This document shows positions 35,341 to 47,028 of a stretch of DNA of 64,000 nucleotides, piece after piece; position 1 is the first letter of the stretch, and the number at the start of each line of letters is the position of its first letter. The position numbers were made by a program, and so were the translations under genes. The stretch is taken from assembly GCA_022432975.1 (NCBI GenBank), contig CM039508.1, forward strand, positions 45,349,646 to 45,413,645, written 5' to 3'. A model generated the notes under the pieces. The model saw nothing but the letters and a program-made list of their open reading frames with translations, searched no databases and had not been told where the DNA came from. The stretch is from Begonia masoniana (taxonomy: Eukaryota; Streptophyta; Magnoliopsida; Cucurbitales; Begoniaceae).

Positions 35341-35990
35341 TTATCGCCCTCTTCTGATCTCTTCCTGCAACTTCGTGAGATTTTGGAGCTGAAATAAACC
35401 CGGAGGAATGACTCCGGTGAGTGAATTTTGGGAAAGATCAAGCGCTTCGAGACTTTTCAAATCGGCCAAAGTTGAAGGAATGCTTCCTTTTAGCTGGTTT
35501 TGCCAAGCGTAGAACACTGTAAGCTTCATTAACATTCCCAGCTGCCGTGGAATCAAACCAGAAACCAGATTTTTATCAACTTGCAACTGTAAGAGATTCG
35601 TGGCATTCGATAAGTTTGAAGGAATCGTCCTGGAAACATTGTTATCGCTGATCATAAACTCTTCAAGCTCAGAAAGATTTCCGAAAGAATAAGGAATAGT
35701 TCCAGACAAAGAATTCAAAGAAAGATCAAACTTTCTCAACTTTCTACAGTTACCAGTCTCTTCAGGAATCGACCCCCCAACAAGATTATTCTGCCACAAA
35801 AAACAGTGCTTTCAGCTTCTGGAGCTTGCCTAGCGGTGGCGGGAGTGAACCAGAGAAGCTGTTTTGGTAAAGAAACAAGTTTACAAGCTCAGAACAGTTA
35901 CCTATTTCCGTCGGAATCTTACCGGAGATCATGGATGTGTAAATGGACAAATTTGAAGTTTTCTAGTCGACCCAAGCTGGTAAAGAAATA
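35341..35990 (-). pseudogene. Fragment of an LRR-XI receptor kinase (RGI/RCH1-like) ectodomain
   Basis: Reads leftward as consecutive 24-residue plant LRRs. The first part, after about 35985, is out of frame with the second: LSIYTSMISGKIPTEIGNC, SELVNLFLYQNSFSGSLP, then from 35799 NNLVGGSIPEETGNC, FMISDNNVSRTIP, LLQLQVDKNLVSGLIP, LTVFYAWQNQLKGSIP and LEALDLSQNSLTG. This order and wording match root-meristem-growth-factor receptors of the At3g24240/At5g48940 type, as I remember them. There is no signal peptide, membrane segment or kinase, and it has at least one frame shift. It is from a different subfamily than the RLKs nearby. Confidence 0.75.
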
Positions 35991-38900
35991 GAAATTCGAG
36001 GCTGAGATAGCACTAAATGACAAGCTTAATCATTTTCACTTAAGTAGTTCATTTAATTTTAATTATGTTGCACAATTTTATAATTTAATTTTTATCTTGC
36101 TTCTGATTCTACCCTTAATCCTCAGACGAGATATCTAAGAGAAGCGATGAAGAAAGATTCATTCTCAGGATCCTGAACTATCGTCGATTGAGAAATCCAT
36201 CGCTCTAGCATTACTCCTTATTTCTACTGTTGGTATTTTCTTTATGTTCCTGTTCGATTCGTTGCTGTCAATTGACTGTGTCATGTTGCAGACTTTGAAT
36301 ACCTAAAGTTTGACAGAAATTTTTGTTCTGAAAATTGCGTGGGAAGTTGGTTATTTCTCTGGTCACTCATATTGGAAATGGTGGCCTAGGGTTTATAGAT
36401 TCTTTTGGTGAAGCCGGTATTGTTTTATATTGAATCGGAGATTTGTGAAAAACCCTGATTTTATCTTCTCAAAGATCGTTTCCTTGTGAAAGTTTTGTTT
36501 GTGCAGAGATATTTGTGATCATATTTGTTCATATGTGGGCTATTATCTGGGCTGGTCCTGTGGTCCAAAACCCACAAAACTATACTTGAACCAAGCTTTA
36601 TGGTCAAGGCTGGTTCAATCTAGATTGAGGTTCAGACAGGATTTTTTTCATACCCTAAGTTTCTGTTCAATCAATATAATTACCTTCAATTATTCTACAA
36701 ATAATACACTCCTCTTCTTAAAATACCCATGATGACCATTTCTCCAAGTGGTTTATGATTTGGGAAAACTTGTATAAAAATTTAATATTTATCCACGATA
36801 AAATATTTATCTTTTACTTATTGTGTTTAATATTCAAATAAATTATTCGATGACAAAAGTAGGAACCTATTATTCCAAGCTAGTTTAATCAAATAACAAA
36901 GTGTTCCGGATTGCATCAAACAATAACCTGAACAGATGTGTGAATATGCTAATGCAATGAGTTAATTCTATTACAATAGAAATTATTATAATACATAATT
37001 ACAAATAATCCTATTTCTTTTTTTATCCTTTAAATTGGTTTATAAAAGAATTCGTTGTAATTCAAATATTTTCATCATAAAAATTTTGATTAGGGTTAAG
37101 CTATGGTTTCTTTCTTCACGTGTTAAATAACCAGATATATTAAATTGTTCAATCCTCTGTGGTGATCAATCATTTTGAAGAAATTGAATCGTTTTCAAAA
37201 TCATGCTTGATTAATTGTTGGGTCCCAAGGACAAGGAGATTGTTGGTTGAAGATTCGTGATGTCTCCTATCCCCCTTGCAATATTAAACTTTGGTCTTCT
37301 TTCTGAATCATTTCAACTTCCTTGGTTTCTCTACTATTACTATGGTTCAAAACCAACACTAATAATCAAAGAAATAAAATAATCTCAGAAGAACAAGACA
37401 CCAATATTTACTTGGTTCGGAGAAAAATCAAAAGGCAAAAGAGAATTTCATTATATCAAAATCAACGTACAATTTAGGTTCAAGACTAATACGTTCACAA
37501 GTAACCATAACATATTAATTCAATCGTATTCATATGTTTTTAATATAAATCACATTATCCTGTCGAAGTCTTTAAAAGTTTAATACGTCATTATATTCTC
37601 TAATTTAAAATGAATATATATTTGACTTTTTTACAAAACAATATAACATATTTGACTTATTTTTGTTATTATGAAAATCAATTTTAGCAACGGCCTATAG
37701 GCTGAGTGTGTTAAATGTTTTGGGGAACAATAATGCCATATATAGCCATGATTTTATAAAGTCAATTACGTGACACCCTTGTCATTATTTCTTCATTTAT
37801 TTATTAATTCAATTTTTATTCATATTAAACATAATGTAAAGTGCAACTTAACCCAAGAATTTAGAGATCCGAGACAATTGTTATCTTAAATTAGTGTTTT
37901 TTTAACAAACCTATCATTGTACTTTTGATTGTTCGTTAAAAAAATTCAAGTATTGATAAAATTTGTCGGATGTTTCATGTTTTTTGCTTGTAAATATAAT
38001 TTTAACTCACTATAATTATTTTATTCTCTTTATTTCACTCGAACACTTAATTTTGCATTAGATTTCAAGAGCAAATCTAAGTTGAATTGTCTTCTGGTTT
38101 TTAAAATCATTTATGATATCAAATGTATATGAGAAATGAAGTAAGGCAAATTAAAAGCTAAAAAAAAATGAGACATTTGATGAATTTATCAAGGTATGAG
38201 ATGTATAAGGTGTTAAATTACACTTTATTTTCTATGTCTTAAAAAATGTAGTGAAACTTATATTCATTTATCGGTCTAAATTACTCTAATTTGAAAGAAA
38301 CGCATCGAATCAGTAACTATTTCTGTCGATTTCTCTACCTTTTTTTTCCCCCTAAATACGATGTTAGAAAATATCTCTCAAACACTCGATGATCATCAAA
38401 TTGGAGCACTCATCAATCGCGGTTTTCTCTAGGTTATATATTGCTTTTCTTTATCCCCTAATCTAATGGTCAACCTAAATAATCATCTTCAATTAATTAA
38501 CACACTCATCTTTCCATAATACTCACGTGATGACAACTTCATGCATTTAATAATAAATAATTCCTATCCATATGACTGGCAAGTTGTTTATGCTTTGTCA
38601 ACTTCATTTTCGTGTAGTTGTCATTGCTGACCTGGACTTCATAATTTAAACACCTTATACATAACATTTAAAATACGTGCTGGGATACGAAACTCACTTT
38701 CATTCTCATCAATGCGGTGCTAAGTAGTTTTAATTTTTAAATCCATTTACTATTCAGATTGACTATAACGTGGTGGTCTTGAATTTTACTTCAATTAAAT
38801 GGTCCATTGAATTAGACAACGGAAAAGAAAGGATTCTCCAACTAGAAGGGTGGCCGAGACGTTGAGGTCTCAATAGGGAGAGATTGTGAGAACTCATTAT

Positions 38901-40420
38901 GTGAATGCAAAGAATACCTAGTGTGAAGGCTCAGCTCATACTAATAGGAGTGTATAATACAATATCGTTTGAGAAAGTAAAAAATGCATGGTTTATAAGT
39001 AAAATTTTCATCTTTATCTAATACAACACATTTTGAACTAATTTCAACGAACACATTTGTACAGGATCCGGCCCAAAACAGACAATGTTGTACAAGTAGC
39101 ACGGTAGACTTCATAGTTTTCCTCTAATAGGCAATATTAAAAAAAAAAAAACAACTCTTATTAAAAAATTTTTTGTGATTTTAGAGATTCTAAATATTGA
39201 ATTTTCTAATTTATTTTTTCTCTAGAAGTCGTCAAAAATTACAAAAATCTTTCTATAAGAAGTTGATTTTCTCTGGAAATCATTTAGTAGAGAAGATCAC
39301 GCAAGAAAAACCGAATTTCTTTGACAGTTGTTCTAATGACAAACACTTGTTAATGTTATTTAAGTTTAAGAAATTATTTGTTTAAAAAAGTTCTAGAACC
39401 TATTTACTTTTTCCCTAAGTTTAAAAACTAATATAGACTACAGTTGAGCACAAGCTTCAATTGTGCCCAGGAACCAAACTAAACTGTGGGCCACGATTCT
39501 TGGTTATCATTATCGAAATCGCGGAATCATAACCGCATATATTTGGCACTAGGAACCATGTGGGCTCCTATCCCTTAAAGAAACTTAAAGTAGCCTGAAC
39601 AGGTCAGCTTGGTTATACTTGTCAATTTCGGTCAGTTTTGCCCAGCCCTAGATATGAACAAGTGTTTTAATTTTTTTAATTAATTTTTAATATATTAGAT
39701 AAAGTTTAAAATCTTACAATATTAAATAGTTTAAAAATATATTTGAATATTTTTAAATTAAAAGCTTTAGGGTTGATATTTTTTAATTTGAAAAAAAAAA
39801 TTATTTTAATACTTATATTTTAAGTTTATGGATTAAATTGCCTTTTACCCTTTAACTATTTCTCATTTTTTTTTTTAAATTATAATGATACGTACATCCA
39901 TTTATTGGCCTAAAATACTCTTATTTGATAGAAAAATATGGAATCAATAAATATTTTCCCCATTACCCTATCATTTTCTTTTTCTTTTTTTCCAAATTAG
40001 ATGCTAGAAAACATCTCTCTAGGGCAAGAAAGTTCTTGTAGCAGAAGTGCGTTTCGATGCCATCAAATTTGGAGCACTCATAGCCACCCACGTTTTATCC
40101 ATTTAAGTAACTGTTCTACCTAATTTACTATTCTGTCTAAGAATTACGCAAGCATTTAGTTGTAATTCTAAAAATAGAATGAATCTCTGAAAAACTAGAC
40201 TTATTCATGTCAAGGCTGTTTTATCATTTAAATTGACAATTACGTGCCGGAATTTACTTTAAACTCAGTGGGGTTAGGCTAGAAAATTTTGTATATTAGA
40301 GAAAACAGGCGTGGTTATCAGATACAAGTCCAGATTTGAACTTCTCTCCAGTAGGGTCAGTATGAATTTGGGTAAAAATTATTTTAACTTCTAAATTATG
40401 AATTTTTTTTAATCACTCTA
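35991..40420. other. AT-rich intergenic stretch without a supported gene
   Basis: About 4.4 kb of AT-rich sequence. Open frames are short and have no recognisable motif. A stretch near 37370-37460 (agaacaagacaccaatattta, ggttcgg) resembles the R/U5 wording of copia LTRs but no mate or TG/CA boundary is evident. A homopolymer run of 12 A lies near 39140. Confidence 0.55.
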
Positions 40421-40839
40421 AAACTAATAATCATAACAAATCTATCATTCAACTATCATAAACTTAACAATTTAACCCCTGATGGTCTTCGTTCTGCATT
40501 TTTTGCCTAGAACAGGAAGCCGATCTAAAACGAACGGCCCCCGTTTTGTCGGGGGCCTTCTAAAGTATTAATATTGTTTGTTATTTTTTTAAAATTAATT
40601 TATAAAGTGAATAATATGTAATTTAGTGATATAAAGTTAAAAAATGGGCAAAGTTTCGTTTGTTTTATAACTCATCTATAGTCACAATTCCTGCATATTC
40701 AGATTACAATTTATACCCAACAGCCAGATCCAGATAATTACAGTACAAACCTAAAGTAAAGTAACATAAAATGAAACAAAATATCAAATGATACTATATT
40801 ACAAACGTAAAGCAAAGCATATAAAATGAAATATAAAAT

Positions 40840-41844
40840 ACACTGTGGGTGGGTCATCACTGTCAAAGGCTTCCATCCAACGCGTGAATATGTCATTCAG
40901 CTACATGTTGGACAAGTTGACTTCCTCAACTCTGGTCACGAGGAAATTCATCCGCTGCTCTATCATGTCTCACCGCTGCTCCATCCTGTCCCACCGTTGC
41001 TCTATTCTATTTCACCTCTGCTCCATGGTGTCTCACATACTAGCCTCCTGGTGAGACAATGGCGGCGCGGTGGCATCCTCCATAGGTGCATCCCGAGATG
41101 TGGAGGAACCATGATCTCCATTGCGCATTTAAGTCTCGTCGACTTCGACTAGGCCTTCCGAGTCAGATGAAGTCTGTCAAATAAATCGACGGATCTCTGT
41201 GCTCTCCTCTCCTCTCCACTGGGTAGCTAAATCTCATATCGCTCTGAATCAAGGTGCCTTACGGAAGGTTCTTGTTGCATGTCCGACTTATCTCATGCAC
41301 GTGACCTAAGATCAGGTAACCAGGGTCTATCATCCTGCTGCTGTATAGCCTTTCCATCACATAGAGATCCATACAATTCACCAGATCTCTATGTCTATCC
41401 TGAGGTAGAATGGTGTGAGTGATCAGGTTTCGAATTACCTGAACTTTAACGTTCAAGTCCTTCGATATCGACTTCACGAACCTTGCAATGTCCGAATTGC
41501 AGTGAATTTTTCTCAAGAACTCTAGTCCCTCTGCTGATATGAAGAAATCACAGTCTCGGGAAGCGTGATAGTATCTCTCCAGGTCACTCCCTCCTGCGGC
41601 AAATCCGAGCAACTCATTAACAACCTCTAGAGATACGGTAATCTCTGTACTGTATGTACGTCTTCAACCACTCAATCCTGGAGGTCAAATTCGCATAAAA
41701 TAGGCGAACAATTCTGTCGCAGCTCTCTCCCCTCAGCCCGTACACCCCGTGCAAGAAGATTCTTTCAAACATCTCATTGATCTCCAAAGACTTCCAACCA
41801 CTAAAGTTGACAACCTTCCCATGAATAATTGAGTGGATTGACAT
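40840..41844 (-). pseudogene. Putative plant transposon protein (Transposase_32-like), copy 2, broken
   Basis: N-terminal part 41844-41617 (HSIIHGKVVNFSGWKSLE, CDRIVRLFYANL), shifted at about 41640, continues as 41612-41259 (LERYYHASRDCDFFISAEG, LITHTILPQDRHRDLVNCMD, PGYLILGHV). Further left, interrupted by stops, is an acidic segment and a repeated helical motif of the type RWDRMEQR (about 41040-40930) ending near FTRWMEAFDSDD. Such trailing MEQR repeats are common in proteins of this annotation. It is non-functional as written. Confidence 0.55.
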
Positions 41845-42320
41845 ATCCTGCTCGAACTGCTCTTCACACGACTAGTTTTGAAATTCATTCGAAAGTAGAC
41901 AATATTATACTAGCAAAATGATTTTTTACTAGACCAATTTAGGGGCCATTTTAAAGGGCTCGGATTTGGGATTTTTAGGCTCGGATTTAGGGATTTTTTG
42001 GAGGGTTTTACGGCTCAAATTTGTCGGATTTTTTATAACAGTTGCAGTAAACCAACAAGGATAGACAAATCAACAAGATATGGGTGTGAAATGGTCAGAT
42101 TTTGGGTTCGCGGCGGCTGAGAGAAAAAAAATTGATTTTCTGAAAGTGAGGGGTCGATTTAAGGAGACGAGCCCCTGTTCTCAAGAGCAATTTTTGAGAA
42201 CGGAGGTCGGCTCAGGAGAATGACCCCCTGTTCCTGTTCCACATGTGGTGCACGTGGAACGGGGGTGGCACCCCCCACAACGACCCCTTGACAGAACGGG
42301 GGCCGTTGTTTTTAGATCGG

Positions 42321-42440
42321 CCCCTCGTTCCACGTTCGGTGCACGTGGAACCGGTCCCCCATTCCACGTTCGGTGCACGTGGAACCGGTCCCCCGTTCCA
42401 CGTTCGGTGCACGTGGAACCGACCCCCCGTTCCACGTGAC
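42321..42440. repeat. Tandem palindromes in the transposon end (about 34-bp units)
   Basis: Three consecutive units and a partial fourth of gttccacgttcggtgcacgt followed by ggaacc and a C run. In each, GTTCCACGT pairs with ACGTGGAAC around a TCGGTGC loop, a perfect 9-bp stem. A further related palindrome lies upstream (tccacatgtggtgcacgtgga, about 42237). A diverged unit is present at 34640 in copy 1. Repeated subterminal motifs are usual transposase-binding sites in DNA transposons; that role here is inference. Confidence 0.8.
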
Positions 42441-42704
42441 AGAATGAGGAACGTTTGTTTTAGATCGGCCCTCCGTTTTAGGCAAAAAATGCATAACGTA
42501 AGGTGATCGCGGGGCTACGAGGGGTTAAATTGTTAAGTTTATGATAGTTGAAAGTTGAATTTGTTAGAGTTGTTAGTTGAAGTATATTTTAAAAATACAT
42601 CCAATCATTTAAGGGCTAAAATCTACGAATTTTATCTTAAAAAGAAGAGAACACACTTGTGAAGCCATAGTTTTCTAGCCATCATCTGTTTGGTCGAAGA
42701 GAAA

Positions 42705-44638
42705 ATGGAAGGGAAAAAATTTTCTTTTGGGACTTCTCTTCTTGTGCCTAGCGTTCAAGAGCTGGCAAAGGAGCCACTGACTACAGTCCCACTCAGATAT
42801 GTTCGATCGACGGAAGATGAAACCGTCATTTCTGATGAAGAAACTGCAGCTGAAATTCCAGTCATTGATATGAAAAAGCTGCTTTCTGATGAACAAATCG
42901 CTTCTGATGAACTAGCGAGGTTCGACAAAGCTTTACAAGAATGGGGTTTCTTCCAGGTTGATCTCTGAAAGTTCATTAGTTTCTTCAACGTTTGAGATTG
43001 GTTTGTCGACTCCAACTTCTGATGAATGTTCGTTGATCATTTTGTAGATAATAAACCATGGAGTTAGCCCAAGGTTGATAGAGCAGATAAAGATGGAGAT
43101 AGAGAAGTTTTTCAGACTTCCAATGGAAGAGAAGAAACCCTTTTGGCAAGACAAAGATGAAGTCGAAGGATTTGGGCAAGCTTTTGTTGTTTCTGAGGAG
43201 CAAAAGCTTGACTGGTGCGACATGTTCTTCATGACAACCCTCCCATTACATAAAAGGAAGCCCCATTTATTTCCTGACCTTCCTTCTTCTTTCAGGTCTT
43301 TTCTTTTTTCCTTTCAAATCTCTAAAACTTTCTGCTCTTGTTTTAGTTGACAAATAATTCTTTTAATTTTTAAACAAATAAATTTTTTGAGGTAAATTGT
43401 AATTTATACCATAGCGTTTAAAATCATTTATAGATTATATTTATATTTTTTTTATAAACTAATCTTTACCTTTAAGTTATTACTAATTTGGACATCACTG
43501 TTAATTTATTTGTTAAATCCAATACATGTAAGTCACGTTTATAATTTAACCACGTAGATTTCTAAACTCTCCTGCGATTACTGTGATGATCTACTCTGGC
43601 GATTTCTTTTTTAAACTTTGGTTTATATTTTTTGTTTTCTATGATTGTAATAAGCTTCTGCTGAACTAGAAATTCATTGGAGACGTACTCGAAGGAGATG
43701 GAATACCTAGCAATGACGATTTTTGGGCAAATGGAGAAGGCCTTGAAGATTGAGAAGCGGGAAATGAAGAAGATGCTTGAAGATGGAATGCAATCAGTGA
43801 GGATTAACTACTATCCTCCATGTCCTAACCCAGAGAAAGTGATCGGAATAAGCCCTCATTCCGACGGAGTAGCTCTAACAATCTTGCTGCAGATCAGTGA
43901 TGTTGAAGGTCTTCAAGTGAAGAACAAAGATGAGTGGGTTCCTATTAAGCCCCTCCCAGATGCTTTCATCGTCAATGTTGGAGACTTCTTGGAGGTAATA
44001 TGCATTATATGTATAGTTTCTCTCTACAATGAGAATGTAAGCTTAATCTAACTTAAAAATGTTATAAAAAAACCCATAAAGTTCAAAATTGCACTTATTT
44101 TGTGGTGATCTTTCTTGTTTTGAGCCATAATAGCCCAATATCAACCCATAGTAGGAGGTTCTACAATTTCACATTGTTTGGTATGGTTGAGGTGAATTGT
44201 TCTCAAGTAAAATCCTTTTCAGACTAATAAGATGTATATGGAGGTAAAATATGAAAAATATATATATATATATATATATGTTTTAATTCAAAATAGACAA
44301 TACTATACTAGCAAAATGAATTTTTACTACATTTGAGAAGTGAAATTATAGAGATTGGTTGCTGAATTGTTTGCTCGTAATCTCTTTTACAGATTATAAC
44401 AAATGGAATATACAAAAGTATCGAACACAGAGCAACGGTGAATAACAAGACGGAAAGAATTTCAATGGCTACATTTTGCCACCCGTGCTTTGAAGGTGAG
44501 GTAGGGCCGGCAAGAAGCCTTATCAGTGACCAAACACCGGCCATGTTCTCAGCGGTCAAAGTGGAAGAATTTTACAAAGGTTTGTTGGCACGTGCACTCG
44601 AGGGGAAGTCTTTTCTCGACACTCACAAAATTCGGTGA
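42705..44638 (+). CDS. 2-oxoglutarate/Fe(II)-dependent dioxygenase (SRG1-like, DOXC class), four exons
   Basis: Cytosolic oxygenase that couples 2-oxoglutarate decarboxylation to oxidation of a small molecule; the substrate cannot be told. Exons with GT-AG introns: 42705-42956, 43048-43295, 43670-43994 and 44393-44638. Phases fit (0, 2, 0) and give 356 residues, normal for the family. N-terminal DIOX_N region contains VPSVQELAKEP, EIPVIDMKKLL and EWGFFQ/IINHGV; FGQAFVVSEEQKLDW is typical of SRG1-like members. The catalytic core has iron ligands in SPHSDG (H, D) and IEHRATVN (H), and the 2OG-binding Arg/Ser in ERIS. A frame-matched TTG lies 15 bases upstream but ATG 42705 is the natural start. 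This is the only intact host gene in the window. Confidence 0.93.
44259..44279. repeat. AT dinucleotide microsatellite in intron 3 of the oxygenase
   Basis: About ten TA repeats (atatatatatatatatat) inside the third intron. Confidence 0.9.
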
Positions 44639-45390
44639 AATGGAGGGAGAAAACTTTGTCGTTTGATATCATTATAAACAAATTATCTACCAAGTGTTTC
44701 TCTTTTTCTATATTGAAAGGGTTTAAATAAAAGCTATGGAAACACTAAAGTTCCATGCGAATTTATAGTTGGAAAAAAAACCTTCATAAGTTTATGTTGA
44801 ATAATGTGTTTGGTATGATCCATGGTTAGTTTGAATCCTAAGATGAACTACTGGGTTCCAATGGAATGAAAATATTTTTAATTTAAAAATATAGGTCATC
44901 CTTATTGATCATGGACCAGATCACGATATTATTATAAATTGTCGCAAATATTCGTGTTATTAGTGTAATATATTGTCATACATAAAATTTTAATGAGTCG
45001 ATAAAAAAACTCACCAAACACATCTAAAAACGAAGAATGCAGATCTTGATACATAAAATATCTCTGATCCTAGCCAGGTGTAAGAGAATTAGTTCTTATG
45101 TGCATGAGGTGAGATAAAAATAGAGGCAAAAAAGCGTAATGTAATCATAATATGGGGGAACCAAAAGGTCGAGACGGAGCCCAATAAGCCTAGACTGGTC
45201 AAAATGTTAGGCCCAACTTCAAATTAAATTGAATCGGCCCATGAACAGGCCCAAGCCACATTTGTATAGAGTCCACACATACGAGAAATCTCTTGATATT
45301 GGAAATATGTTGTGTCCATGTATTTTATGAAAAATAAATAAGCTTTTCAAATCACTCAATCAAGACATTTTAGTCGATCAAGATTGAATT
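44639..45390. other. 3' flank of the oxygenase, no gene seen
   Basis: AT-rich. It lies between the oxygenase stop and the RLK-4 stop; the two genes converge, with about 750 bp between stop codons. It presumably holds both 3' UTRs. No repeat or RNA gene recognised. Confidence 0.6.
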
Positions 45391-46814
45391 CTAAGCCGTA
45401 CGATTCGATGCAAGCAAAGCTTTCTTTGTTATGATCAACTCGCGTTGAACATCTTCGAGATCCATTCGATCTCGGGGAGATTTCGCAGACCATGCCACTC
45501 CAAGCTTTACCATGGAAATTAAAGAGTTGATTGTTATATTCTTTTCTCCTACTCCATGTGCTAAAAGAAATGGATCAACAATGTCAGTTACTCGACTAGA
45601 CAATGCCCTTTCAGCATAAGTATGGAGGTCAAGGGCTTCCATGAACATCTCATCAATTGGTCTTCTTCCTGTTACAATCTCCAACAGTAGAATCTCGTAG
45701 CTATAGATGTCACCCTCAGTTGAAACTGCACTTCCTTGACCATATTCTATATTCATGAAAATTAGAGTAAATAACGAGGTTTAAATCTTTAAAAAATTGT
45801 AGTGTGCTTGTTGATAGTACCTGGAGCAGCATAACCAATTGTTCCTCGTATTCCCATCGAACTACTTTCAGTATAGTTGGTGATTTCGGGAAGAAGTTTT
45901 GCAAGTTCAAAATCTCCAATATAGGCAGTCATTTCCTCATCAAGGAGAATATTACTCGGTTTCAAATCACAATGAACGATCGAGATATGACAATGGTTAT
46001 GAAGATAATCGAGTCCCGATGCCACGTCAATTGCAATATTTAGGCGTTGAAGTAAATTTAAGCTTACTTCTTCTCCTCAACCGTCACTCTGAATATGCAG
46101 CCATGAATCTAAACTTCCATTAGGCATGAACTCATAAACAATAGCCTTGAAATCGATTCCATGGAAATCAATGGTAGAGCATGAAGTGATCGTCTTCAAT
46201 AGATTTCTATGGCGGATATTTTTCAACGCTACACATTCAGATGTAAAACTACTGATTGCTCCATGGTTTTGACGATTGAGTACTTTTATGGCTACTGTTT
46301 CTCCTACCTTTTCAAGGTAACCTTTGTACAAAGAGCTAAAGTATCCCATTCCAATCAAGTTGTTTAAAGAAAAGTCGTCAGTTGCTTTACGGAGATCACC
46401 ATAAGATACTTCCAAGAATAATGAGTCTTTCATAAGTAAATTCGATGTTTCTACTTTCCTTTTCTTTTTCTTGAGAACCTGACAGAATAAGAAGAACAAT
46501 ATGGCAGCCAACCCCAAAAGAGAAATGCATGTTAAAACGATAATCTTTAGAAGTTTAGTAGACTTTGGCCTCTTCCGTGCTCCATGAGTGCAATTGGGTA
46601 GGCGTAGAGCAGTGATTCCACCACAAAGTCTGTCGTTCCCGAGCAACGAGACTACAGATGCATTTGAAAAAACTCCATTGGATGGAACCTCGCCCTCAAA
46701 ATTGTTGAAGGATAGATTTAAGTAACTCACATCAAAAGCTGACAAAAAATCTGGAATTCGGCTTGACAAATTGTTGCTAGAAAGATCAAGTAATCGAAGG
46801 CCTTTAAGTGAACT

Positions 46815-47016
46815 TGTTGGTGTTTACGAAAGACAAAAGAAATAAATTGGAGAAGAAGAGAAATTTTCTGTAGGATGAAAAAAACGAAGCAGAATAGTAT
46901 TAAACAATACCCATATTACAGAATACAACACACAGAAGAAAAAAACATTAAAATAACCATAAAAAGAAAACCACTTGCAACCGTTATAAACTGTTTCTAA
47001 AGCATTTATTTTAACA
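46815..47016 (-). repeat. 3' LTR of copia-2
   Basis: 202 bp, TGTTGG...TTAACA on the plus strand, lacking the GAA triplet present in the partner LTR. Confidence 0.95.
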
Positions 47017-47028
47017 CTCCTCCTTGCT

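Larger units (their letters stand above)
40425..42575. mobile_element. Terminal-inverted-repeat DNA transposon, copy 2
   Basis: The left arm (about 40425-40560: caactatcataaacttaac, aatttaacccc, gcattttttgcctagaac, gccgatctaaaacgaacggc) is inverted at the right (about 42455-42575: gttttagatcggcc, ttaggcaaaaaatgcataac, ggggttaaattgttaag, tttatgatagttg). Inside, on the minus strand, is a broken putative transposon protein, followed toward the right end by an array of palindromes. Arms have diverged and I could not locate the exact ends or a target duplication. The right end lies about 130 bp before the oxygenase start codon. Confidence 0.72.

Noticed and set aside
38820..38960. tRNA-like wording (gggtggccgagacgttgagg)
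   Set aside because: No cloverleaf or T-arm could be formed; more likely a decayed repeat fragment.
42181..42506. Several overlapping Arg/Thr-rich frames in both directions
   Set aside because: They are translations of the palindromic 34-bp repeat array and not genes.
44259..44279. AT-rich run as a possible promoter
   Set aside because: It is a dinucleotide microsatellite inside an intron of the oxygenase.
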